In this document: positions 34,201-46,685 of the stretch, piece after piece | How the letters are laid out: each line of letters starts with the position of its first letter | Numbering within the stretch: position 1 is the first letter of the stretch | NCBI RefSeq assembly: GCF_037975245.1 | Contig: NC_092572.1 | Coordinates: 6,961,501 to 7,025,500, forward strand | Origin: Apostichopus japonicus | Lineage: Eukaryota > Echinodermata > Holothuroidea > Aspidochirotida > Stichopodidae | Length of the DNA stretch: 64,000 nucleotides | Reading direction: 5' to 3' | Notes under the pieces: model-generated | The model's database searches: none | Told to the model about the DNA's origin: nothing | What the model saw: the letters and a program-made list of their open reading frames with translations, nothing else | Position numbers and translations under genes: made by a program

Positions 34201-37200
34201 GAACTGCGCTACACTGAACTGAACCCATGGCACTGCACTACACTAAAATGCACCCATAGCACTACACTACATTCACTGAACCCCATATCACTGCACTACA
34301 CTGCACTGAACCACATATAGCACTGTACACTGACATGTACCCATAGCACTGCATTATACTGCACTGAACCCCATAGCACTACACTGAACTGAACCCCATA
34401 GCAATGTACTACACTGAACTGCACCCCATAGCACTGTACTACACTGCAATGAGCCCAAAGCACTGCACTACATTGAACTGCATCTCATAGCACTGCACTA
34501 TACTACAATGAACCCCAAAGCACTGCTCTACACTGCACTGAACCCCAAAGCACTGCACTACCCTACACTGAATTGCACCCTATAGCACTGCACTACACTA
34601 CACTGAACAGACCCGAAGTTAACAATATTAAATTTTCTGTTTTAGATTGCCCAGCTGGATATTGGGGGCCACCAGGCTGTTCTGAATCATGTCTAGATTG
34701 TCTGCATAACGGTGTATGCGATGCAGACACTGGTAGGTGTATTTGTCCTCCAGGATTCATGGGCTACCGCTGTCAAGAAGGTAAGCATATGCAAAACACA
34801 TGTTTATGTCCTTTATTGATATGTTTCATTGCATTGTATTTATATCATTTATTTTTTATGTACCGATTAGGTATCTTAAAACATAATCATTAAATATACA
34901 TTATGTACCAATTGTAAGAAAGAAACGATCCATTCATCAGGTACCAACTCATCATAGTGTATACAGCATTATACTACACAGAATAGGCCTACACACAAAC
35001 AAGTGCGACTTGGAACACCTTGCCCTTCTAATAGGATCATGAATGATAGGTGAAAGGTCGTATCCGATTTACTCATGGTGCAAAACGCTTTGGAATACGT
35101 GAACTGTGTCTGAACCAACAGAAAATAGTTGCCGTATTATTTAAATATAGGCATTGTATACAGGGAGTAGGAAGCTTCTAAAAAGTGGGTGCTTAAGATC
35201 AGAGGGGCACTTTTTCATTCCACAACTACCACACGTTATGCTATAAACCGATACACACCGGCATATCACTTAAATATATATGATGCGTTAGTATCCTATC
35301 AATACTATTATGGTGCACGTGACGCTATTTAAAACTAACAAAGGCTTAAGATATCCAAAAGACAGTTCTTCATCAAAGGGGCACATTTTATTTGCTAGTA
35401 GGGAACACTTGCTATTTTGGAAAAAAAGTGGGTGGAGGGGCACGTGCCCCATTGCTCCCCGGCTCCTACCCCCCTGATTGTATTTACCCGCATCTAGGTT
35501 ACCCTGTTGTGATGTCTGATCAGTTGATAGGAAAAAGTTCTAACTTGTAAGAGATAATGATTTTGTTTAAGTATGTAGCATTTGTGGATTATTATAGATT
35601 CAATCAATCAAGTTTATTTGCTACATTCCATTTTTTTGGAATAAATATAGATGGTAATCGATAGAGTAAACAGTAAATATAGAGTATCGAAATAAACTAT
35701 GTAAGATGGAAGCAGAGGAACCAGAAATAAGTGGATACTTTTCTGGTCTGGTCCCTTTGCAACATAGATAGTGCAATGCACAACACCCACCAGACTAGAT
35801 ATTAAAGTCGTTCATCCGACGTGCAGAAAACATGGTTACATAGAGCTTGCACCCAAAACACCAATCGACTTATCTGAAAGTATTTCATAAATTAGCCTGG
35901 ATGCTTACAAATAAAATATACAGTGAATCAAATTTCTTTAAAAGTAAACGCTATTTGTTCTCCAATTTGTTCTATCATATTATATCACTGGTATTTCAGC
36001 GTGTGGAAGTAACGTTTATGGACCAGAGTGTGACCATTCTTGTCAGGCCGACAGTTGTCGCTCTATGCAGTTCTGTTTGCCCGATCCTTATGGTTGTTCA
36101 TGTGCGACAGGCTGGACTGGACCCACATGCGAAGTTGGTAAGTTGTCTTCATGAACAACTGAAGTGACAATCTATTAAAATACGCACAGAAACACCTTCT
36201 AGAACATTAACATGGTGTGACATCTAGGTTGCATATTAAAACGGTCTCAGACTGATTTAAGTATCTCTAAAAATGTTGAACTGAACAATCTTTGTTCGAA
36301 CAATATATACCAAGTTGGTTGATTGACATACCCTCCCCCCCCAAAAAAAAAAAAAAAAAAAACATAAAGAAGAAAAGCCCCACTTATCTCAAATTTAATT
36401 CTACCAGCATTTTCCGGATGACTTTTTGAACATATGTCATGGTTGAATAGTCTTGTACAGACGCATAACTAAGAATACATGCTCCTGCAAGAAACGAAGA
36501 CAAGCGAGGAACTGCCTATTCAACATCCTCCCCACAACGAATCTGAAAAGAACAGTTATGGAATAAACATACTTTAATATTCTAAGTTGTAACTAATCAC
36601 CTCAGCGTGCAAACTCATGTATTTGTTTCTTCTTTTTTGATAGAATGCCCTTGGGGACTTTACGGAGCAAATTGTAATGAGACCTGTAGATGTCGAAATG
36701 GTGGGAGTTGTGAACGTCACGTGGGCTGCATCTGCCCCGATGAATGGATTGGTGAATTTTGTCAACGTCCAAGTGAGTTTTCTTTAAGATTCACAAGTGA
36801 TGTTAACAAGAGAAAACGATGCCTAAGACTGATCTGAATCTGTTATTATATGATACCATTGCGGCAATCACTAAAACGGGCAGGCCGTGAATGAAATCAA
36901 ATTGTTATCTAAATTATCATTTCATTACTGTATTCTGTTTTTCTTTCAGAATTTTACTTTCAAAGTAACCAGACAAGAGTGAGATTGTTCGATGATCCTG
37001 AGATAGGATTGGCTTGTGGCTGTGACTATGAGGTTGAGGACTGCCCTCTACAGGACATGCACATTGAGGTTAGCCTGTTCACGTTCATTATAAATATATA
37101 AGTTCAATCCTGCTTTTCATTTTCCTATCGTTAAAAGAAAGATTTGGTATCTGTAAAAAAATATCAAATTGTTCATGACAGGTAAGAGAGGAGTGATGAG

Positions 37201-40200
37201 TAAACAACTAAACTACTAACTTCGGGGTCTATGTCACATAACAGGCTGTATTCAATAAAAAAATAACTTATGTAAGTTAGTTGAAATTTTGCAGGATCCT
37301 AAAAGATACTGATTGCACTTTTTCCCTTCCTCTCTCTTTAAAGGTCGTCAAACTCACCACTTTCAGGTTGATACAAAAAACTATGAAACTGCTATATTTA
37401 TAACAAAACTGCCGTAACCAATTAGAGTCGTGCTTGAAGCAATAAGAAATTTGAGCTGAAAATCATTCGTAATTATTTGTTATTTACCCTTTATTTCAAT
37501 GACAACATCTCTAAACCGCGGAAAGTATAAAGGTACGCTAACTTGAATACTACGTTTATTACCAGGTCTTACCGATCTTGTCTATGACTACGAGATCGGG
37601 CATCTCTTACTTCACAAAGGTTGGTGATGGCTGGGTACGGGAGAGGATGTAAAGGAATAGCTGGCTGTCAATTGAATTTAATAGCTACGTTTACTGACTA
37701 CAGAAAAGTTGAAATCGCCCAACATGGACCCAAGTGTCTATGTCAATTTTTTTGTTAGTTCCGAAAATGTTTGTCGCTTCTCGCTTGTGACCAAGAAAGC
37801 ATTATAACTCAACTTTCAGCTACTCATGACCACCTCATCTAATTTCTATTATATTTTGGACCACTGTGATTCTTATTTCCCCCATGCAAGCGTTTGCAAT
37901 TGTATCATGTTAACCTCTAATTCGTTCTTCTCCTTCTCTTAAAGATTACTAATCCTAGCCCAATGCCGCCGAATACAAATCTATATGTTGTTGGTTTCTA
38001 TGGGTCATATAAACTATGGAGTGTGACACCGTTTGGCATTGCCGGGAACTGGGATTTTACTTGCTTCGTTGACTATCGCGATAATACATATACTTACAAA
38101 GAGACAGTGATTGCAATAGGTGAGTATCTATATATTCCTGACATCTCTTCCGCATATTCGTCCAACATTCTATTGATTCCATTACCCAAATTGATTCCCT
38201 TCATCTCCTACCAAAATAGCTGTAGTCAAAATAAAATAAAACTGTTAGCAAACTTCTTATCCACTAGAGAGCCTGTGTAAGAGAATGTGTAAAAGTAAGT
38301 TAGCCTGACGTTTCAATCCTAGCAGGATCTTCTTCAAAACAGTAACGGAAGGGACAAAAGCACGCACAGAATACAGACAGGTTAATGAGCATGGTGAACA
38401 CAAAGAGATAGATGTAAGGGGATTAGTAGACAAGGGATGGAGGGAAGAAAGAAAGAAAGAAAAGTGTTCTCCAACTGGGGTCTCAGTCTTCATGGTGTTG
38501 ACTGTTGGTATGTGACAATTGAATCGCTTCTTGAGGGTGGTTTTGGTTTCGCCAAAATACTGGATGCCGCAAACTCTACAAGAGATCAGATAGATGACAT
38601 TAGTAGTTGTGCAAGTGATGTGACCCTTAGTCTTGTGTGTGAGTTGCATGCTGTGGCTGGTGAGGGAATTGGATTCAACAATGTGGTGGCTGCAGACGAT
38701 GCATCTCGAAGTACGATCACATTTGAAAGCACCATGCTGAATGGATGTAGGGTTAAAAGTTAGAGGTGGAACAGCAGCACGCACAAGAAGGTCTCGTAGG
38801 TTGCGTGGTCGCCTGTAGGGGATGGTGGATTTTTCAGGGACGGCTCGTTGGAGTCTATCTGAAGTGAGGAGAATGTTGTGGTTGTTAGAGGTGATTTGCT
38901 GAAGAGGAGGAAGATTTAGGTGGAAGGTAACAACCAAGGGGAGCTTGTTGTCGCAATCTCGTCCTTTTTTTGCCCTTCACTGCCAAAGTAGATGATCTGG
39001 AAAGGGAGCGGACTCTCTGAATGGCTTCACACACCCTTCTGGCACTATGGCCCTGGAAGTAAGATGTTTTACTAAAGCATCTGTATGGCGAATGAAAGAG
39101 AGGAATTGTTAGAACAAATGCGACGAAGCCGAAGTGCTTGACTGTAGGCAATTCCAGACTTGCAGTGACGGGGATGGCAGCTTGAAGAATGGAGATACTG
39201 GTGTGTGTCTGCGGGCTTGGTGTATAAGTCTGTAGAGAGAGAACCGTGTTCCTTGCAAACAGTCACATCGAGGAAGTTAACCTGTTGGTGAGAGTAATCA
39301 GAGGTGAATTTGATGGTGCTGTGGAAAGAATTGATGTGATTGATGAAGGTGAGCAGGCTATCCTCATCACTGGTCCAAACGAAAAAATGTTATCAATGTA
39401 GCGCCACCAGATAAGAGGACGGCAGGGAGCTGTACTTAGCATGCGTTCTTCAAGGCTAGACATAAACAGTCAAGCAAAGGAAGGAGCCATCCTGGTACAC
39501 ATGACAGTCCCGTGTCTTTGAAGGTAATGCTTGCCCATGAGCGTGAAGTTGTTTTTGGTGAAAACCTGTTGCATGAGAACTTTGATGTCAGAGATGGGTG
39601 GACAAGAGTGGACCTTCGTAGACAGGGCTGCATATGTGGTTGCGATACCTTCAGCATGAGGGACGTTAGTGTAAAGAGAAAGTACCGATGATGGCTGTAC
39701 TAGGGATCTGGTTCTTGATATCTTCAAGTTTTCTGAGGAAATCTGGAGTGTCATGGATGTAAGAGTTAATCTGAGGAACTAAAGGTTTGATGAAGTGGTC
39801 CACAAACAAGGATATCTTCTCGGTGGGGGACCCATTGCCTGAGATGATAGGCCTAACAGGGTTACCAGGCTAGTGAATTTTGGGCAGGAGATAAAACCTG
39901 GCTGCCTTACAGTCTGCGGGAGAAAGGAAGGAAACAGCCATCTTAGAGATCTGGTTCCGCTAGTACATACCAGTGATGGTCTGTTTTATCTGCTGAGAGA
40001 AATTATTTGTGGGATCAGAATCACGAAAAGTGTAAATATCGCTGTTGAAGAGATGACGCATGGCTTCCTTTATGTAATCCTGTCGATCATGGAAGACAAT
40101 TGCAGAACCTTTGTCGGCTGGCTTGATGATAATGTCACCGCGAGACATCAGTGAGGAGAGTGCTGTACGCTCATCTCTTGGAAGGTTGTCGTGTGTTCTG

Positions 40201-43200
40201 CGGAGAAGAGAGTTTGACTAGTTAGTCCCAGAGCTGACGACTTGTGTGTAGGCTTCTAAAACAGAGACTCTGTTCTTAGGAGGCATCCAAGAACTTTTCT
40301 TGTAGAAGGGTTCCCGTTCAGGTGGAGGATCATGTAGGAAAACTCAAGAAGGCGAATTCTGCGAAAGAAATGAGTAACATCTTGGCTCATTTCCGCTTGA
40401 TCAAATGACGGAGGATTAGGACAGAAGTTGAGTCATTTTGGAGAGAAGCCTAAAGTCTGCACTGGTAAGAGTAGAAGAAGATTAGTTAACAACTGCAGTT
40501 GAGGATGGTGGTTCAGACTCAGGTGGAGTCTGGGGCCTTCTAAAACGGTTGGAAGTGGTACGTCTGCGTCTTTTCTGAAGGTCAATCATTTTCTTCTTTC
40601 TGTGAGTTCAATATTCTGCTGAGACAAACACAAGTTAATTTTGTTAGTGTACTGAGTCCATTCGTCATCGGTGCAGCATGACTGTAAATCAAGCTTCAGC
40701 CTCAAGATATCATCGTTGAGGCTATCTAAGGACGATTGGCAGTGTTTGGTGATGATGTTGATGAGACGGGTGGAGGTAATGTGTATGACTCAGTTCCACT
40801 CTCTCTGGAGTCCTGGAGGGAGTGTCCCTAGTGCTGGTTGGTGTGTAACCTGTATACCTGAGGAAATAATGCGGGAGAGAGAGTAGAACCTGTAGTTGCA
40901 AAGATAGAAAGAATAGCGCTGTGATTTCTGCATCAAATTTCTGAAAGCAGCGGGATGAGTAAATGATCAAATGAAATGAAAAACTGAACCATAAGAATAC
41001 AAGTACAAATACAGAGTAGATAAGGAGGACCACCCAAAAGGAAAATATAACAGAGCAGCTGAAATAAAAATAAAATAAAATTTTTAGCCAACTGCTTATC
41101 CACTAAAGAGCCTATGTATGAGAATGTGTAAAAGTAAGTTACCCTGACGTTTTGTCCCTTCTGTTACTGTTACTTGTCATTTAGCCTTTGAAAAAGATAC
41201 TGCTAGGATCAAAACGTCAGACCAACTTACCTTTACACAAAATAGTAGTAGTGGTAGTTGTAGATGTAAAACAGCAAGTCTTTGCTATACTTCTTGTCTC
41301 TTGTTCTTCTCTTTTAGTTCTTCTGTCCGTCCGGTTTTCTTCTTTTTCTTCTTCTTCGGATTTTCTCTCTCTTTCTTCCATCTCTGAACTTAACTTAAGT
41401 GTTTCTTTGTTTCTTATTTCTATACTTGGTCACTAGCTGTGAAAACAGCCTTGCAGTTTATTCTAGTGTCCTTCATATGTTAACCTTCCTACTGTAATGT
41501 TACTTTTTTTTTGTATTAATCTTGTACAAACATATGACAATAAATTTGAAATTTAAATTGAAAAATTGAACTGCCTTTGGTATAAGTACTGTTATAAGCA
41601 CGAGTGCGCGCATACGTAATATTACGTTGCACTATATAGTTACGATACAAACTTTTACAATACCCTATAGTGCTAGTATGATGACCAATCCGTGAGAATG
41701 AGTACATGTAACTATGCTAGAATAACAATATGAATACGTACTCACAAAAAGTTTGTCTTGTTGAGATATGCAGTAAATATATTCAAAATCTCTTTTGACT
41801 ATTAAAGGCATGAAGTGCGCAGTAGAACCTAGAATCATGCATTGACCAAACGAGTAACAATTTTTGAAAAGTTAGCAAAGTATGAATTAAGCAAGCAAAA
41901 TATAAAAAAGGAGAGATGAAATGTTTACAACAATTAACAACAAATTCTAATAGATGATCTTGATGCCCCTGATGCAGTGTTCGGCTATCTGTTAAGTTTA
42001 TCGCCTAGTTATCGTAGCTTAAATTATATTTTGCACACAAGATTTGGGATGTCATTAAAGCTGCCATTGTGTCTAACTCACGGGCTTCATTGGATAACAA
42101 AACGACAGAGCTTGTTAAACAAGAGCAGATCCTATATCCAATCTCCAGTTTCTTCTTCTTTTTTTTGTCGGTTGTTTTCGATTATTGAAAAATACGACAT
42201 TTTCTATTCAATTTCTTTGGATAAGTGCATCATGCCATAGTGGGATTTCATTTGCAGATCTAACCATCATCTTTTGATTGTATTTCTTTAGGTTTTAAGG
42301 TCTCAATACGTGTTTGATGATTAATTTCGGAAACAAACTTCCGAAGCAGATTCAATGTTTCGTATTCTAAATGCACTCTGACCAAGTAGGTTTTAATGGA
42401 GAGAAGCTGTCGCAATCGAAAGAAAGAAATTTATTTTCTGTTGCCCTTAAGGCACGAACGATTTACCATAAAATCACTGCGACCGCCCATATCAGCTAGG
42501 TGATTGCACAAATGTAACCGATATGTACTCCTAAGTCTTATGCCTTACGGTCGTAAACAAAACAAAAAGATTTGATTGGCGCATTTTTGTTATTTTCACT
42601 GAGCTTTTAGGGCAGTAAGCTGGAAAAGTCGAAGTTTAAATTTGGCAAACACACATTGAGACTTGAAGGAAAAACGTAACTTTAAAAGTCATTAACGTTT
42701 GGTGATTTACAGGAGGACCATTCCCTACAATCAATTGGTTTGATAACGTTGAAGCAAACCGAGATACCACTGCATCCATGGAATGCAGCGTTGCCCCCAT
42801 GGCAGGCATGGAGATGGATGTTAAGTTGAGAAACGAACAGGGTGATTTATTCTCACACAGTATCCATTCCCCGGGAAGTCCATTTTACTTATTCCATATT
42901 GACGCCCTCGACAAAAACGAAGGGGTGTTCACTTGCGTGGCTACGAGCCAATCAGGTCAAACTGAAAAGAACGCCGAATTGAACGTGCTAGGTAAGTGGT
43001 GCATTCGTCAAATGTATTAATCAAATTTTTAAAGGGTGTAAATCAAATAGAAGTCCTACTTTGTAGCGTTAGTAGGGGAAGTTAATAATGTTATTGCTGG
43101 ATAATGTTCTCGATGGGTGTAAGTTCCAGCTTTAAATGCTTTCAAAATGGTAGTCAGTTTTCGGTTGTGCAAAAAACAATACAATCTTGGAAAGCGTGAA

Positions 43201-46200
43201 ATGGAAACGTTTAAAAGATACATAAGACTTATGGAGTGTCACTGAATAACACGTCTTCAAGTTGAGACAGATTTCCTTTTGCATTTCATTTGTCATAATC
43301 TAAATTCTGTGGCATTGGAAGTTAAAGCTGGTAGTTGAGAGTTGTTCATGTTTAGTATTATCTTGGCTATTGTAATTTTTGCTACTAGGTATACAAATAT
43401 GAATGTTTAGATCAAAATTCTGTCCTTCACGATTTTTTTGACAGCCCCTTTTTTAATCTCTTATATCGGATTTCTCATACTCTTTATTATCTTCTGTTAA
43501 GGAACAGAAACAAGGTCAACAAGTAAGAAAATAATGTCATCAAATCTTTTCCTAGAATAGAAACTAAAAACAATTATTCATCATCTGTGATAGGGGTAAA
43601 AAGTGTTATTTCTGACATATTTCTTGCAATTTACATTTTCTTTTTGAACAGATCAGCCTGTCCCCGGGCGAGCGCCTTCCCTTATCAGCAATAGAAACGG
43701 CGTTGTCAGTTTATACCTGAATACAATACCTTTCGTTGGTGATGGCCCGCTTACAAACATGATCGTTGAGTATAAACAGTCCACAAGTCCAACTTGGAGC
43801 AATACAGGGAAACTCCCTCCGAGCACTACTACCTATCGACTGGAGAATTTGAAAGCCGAGACTCAATATGAAGTTAGGGTTGTATTACTACGTCCAGGTA
43901 TCAGAGACGAGGGTCGAGGTGAACCTGGGCCTGTTTTTACCTTCCGAACTCTCTGCTCAGGTAAATCTTATCTTGAACTAAATAGTGAAAGATCCATCTC
44001 ACTGGAGGTCCATTATGACATGTATATATTTAATAATTGACTGCGATGTTTGAGCGAAATAAGGAAAGTTGGATTCTTAATTATATCTCAACAGCTTTTG
44101 CTTACTTGTTTGGTTTCATTTATTGTTATCATTATTGTTGTTTTTAACAACACCTAGTCTCTGGTAGACTATATAGTGAACTCTAGCCAACTTACCCCAT
44201 TTGACATTGCACGCTACCGTGATTACGCAATTCAAAAAATGCCCCTCTCTCTCTTTATACTTAGCGCCATCAAGTTCCGTTGCTCTTCAAGATTTATCGA
44301 CTGTTGGACTAGACTCAACATCTCTACGCATAGAGTGGCAGGTAACAAAAAAAAACTAGCTCGTTCAAAAATTCATTGTCAAATCTCGGAGTTGCCTCCC
44401 GAAAAGGAAGTTCACTCCATGTTCAAATTCTCCAGCAGCATGTGTAGCCTACCTTGTGTAATCAATTGCCTCTGTCACACACCAAAATTCCACTCAAAAC
44501 CTTAGCCCTTTATTGATGTGTTATGAATAAAAAAAAAAACTTCACTCTCTAATAAAGTAACCAACTCGACGTCCTCTGATATGTTTGTCCACTCAGAATC
44601 CTGTCGGACAAGCCTTCGATAGAATCAATATTTACTACCGTTCGGTGGATCAATACGTTTTCGAAGACGTTGAAGTAAATGACGTGTCTGCTACGTCATA
44701 CGTCCTCAGGGGTCTCCAACAGTACCAGACATACGTAGTACAAGTGAAGTTAATGAACTGCGGTTATGAAGGACCAGCCAGTAACACTATGCAAAAGAGA
44801 ACAAAAGAAGGAGGTATGTGGGGCTGCTATTGTTCTTTCTAAATGGCAAATATTGTCACAACAACAACAACCTGTGAATGAACTGTGATTGAAACAAGAT
44901 GGAGAATATATGTTGCTGGTCGGCTGTTAAGTTTAGGAATATGCTGAAAGGAAGAGGATTATTTTAAATGGCAGTATTTGCCATAAAAGCTTTGTTTAAT
45001 ATCAATTTCACATATTTATTACTAAAGCTGGGGGAAAGTAGGTTTTTAACAAATAAATTAGAAATGTTTATACTAAACGATTTATCTTTCAGGCTTAATA
45101 AATAATAAACACATATATGGTGTTCATATGGACGGTTCTCTACTGCCGTTGCCTGCCTTCTACCTACGTGGTACCTTTTCTTCCGTGTCGTTTAAATTAA
45201 ATTGTCTACTGTGAGAATACAGTAATAGTTAATCCAAATATTCCGTATTAAAAATAATTAAATTTGGACCTTAAATCGTACATACAAGTTTCTCTCTTGC
45301 ATTGTTAGAGTAAATCGGATTTTGTAACGGTATAAAAGGTCCCGAAATTGGTTCGAATACATACCATTGTAAATAGCTAATATTTAATCAAACCTTAACT
45401 ACTTGTAGTAAAACGAGAATTTTTCTAACAAACTTGACGGATAATTTTCCTTACTTTCCAGTATTACCAATCATAAAGAAACTAACACTCTATCTAACCC
45501 TCACGTTAATTTAGGAGTGTTAGCTCAGTGGTTAACGCCGGTGCCTTTCAATCATAAGGTCCCCGGTTCGAGTCACTCCCAGATTAATGTCTGTCGTCCA
45601 GTTACAGAGTTGTTGACAATTGACAATCCATAATCATGGACGTTAAATATGAATGTAAGAGACTGACTTCGATCAGCTTCGCGAGTTCCTGCTTGAAGGA
45701 GGATCTAACATACATACATACACACATGAACATATTTCCACACAGTGTTTACACGAATAGCCTAATGATGTTAAGAAGCTATGCAGGCTATTTGTATAGC
45801 CTGAGGTGGATTTACGACCGTGGCAGGTCGATTACGTAATCACAAAACTTTCCTAGCTATAGCGTGCTATATTTGGAGCCAATGAAGCAGATCTTTGACT
45901 ATACGTATTAGAGAACCGCGTTCCTCTATGTCTTTATTTGAAGTGAAGCCCCACGCCTTGGCTTAAAGGGTTTGAAGACTCGTGCACACAGAAACGTCCC
46001 ATGCTGATAATCTGACCTAGTTTCGAATGAGGTGTAAGAGAAGTACTATACATACAGCTACGGTCAATACCCACAACACAGTGTACATAGCAGCGATGGA
46101 CATCTCATGTCTAGATAAAATATCACAAGGTATCACGTCTCATTACCGTCTGCATTTGTAGCGACCAGAAGAAAACTTCGTTTGCAAGCAACGGAAAGTT

Positions 46201-46644
46201 AACTTTTTCAGAGCACGGGACGCGGTTTGGGCGAGTCTTCAATGCCTTTAACCATAGCTTTGACAAGCCTGCAGTGCCCCAAGTATCCCTAGTATTGTCA
46301 ATTACATTATTGCTTATCAAGATCAAATACATATCTACATTAACAACTATGTATACACCTGGCTGTATATTGCTTGATACCATGGTAGCATGCTGTAATT
46401 CACAGACATTCTGTTAAAAGTACATATCACATTAGTATTCGAGTATACTTGGTGAAAATACTCGGTACTCGCATTCGAGAACAGGTACTCGTTATTTGCT
46501 AAGGACGTGTACTTCAAGGGCACTTATATTAAGTAAAAACCGACGTTCTAACAGGAAGCCCCGCTATTTTTCGATCTTTTTGCATGATATATTCTGAACT
46601 CCGTATAATAGCACTATAAGATGAGAATATATGCGTGATGAACT

Positions 46645-46685
<41 letters not shown>

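Noticed and set aside
41188-41436. Ser-rich ORF of 82 aa
   Set aside because: It overlaps Penelope terminal debris and a C/T-rich patch; not a gene.
45514-45580. Functional tRNA gene
   Set aside because: A and B boxes are present but the D and anticodon arms do not pair, so it is called a SINE head.
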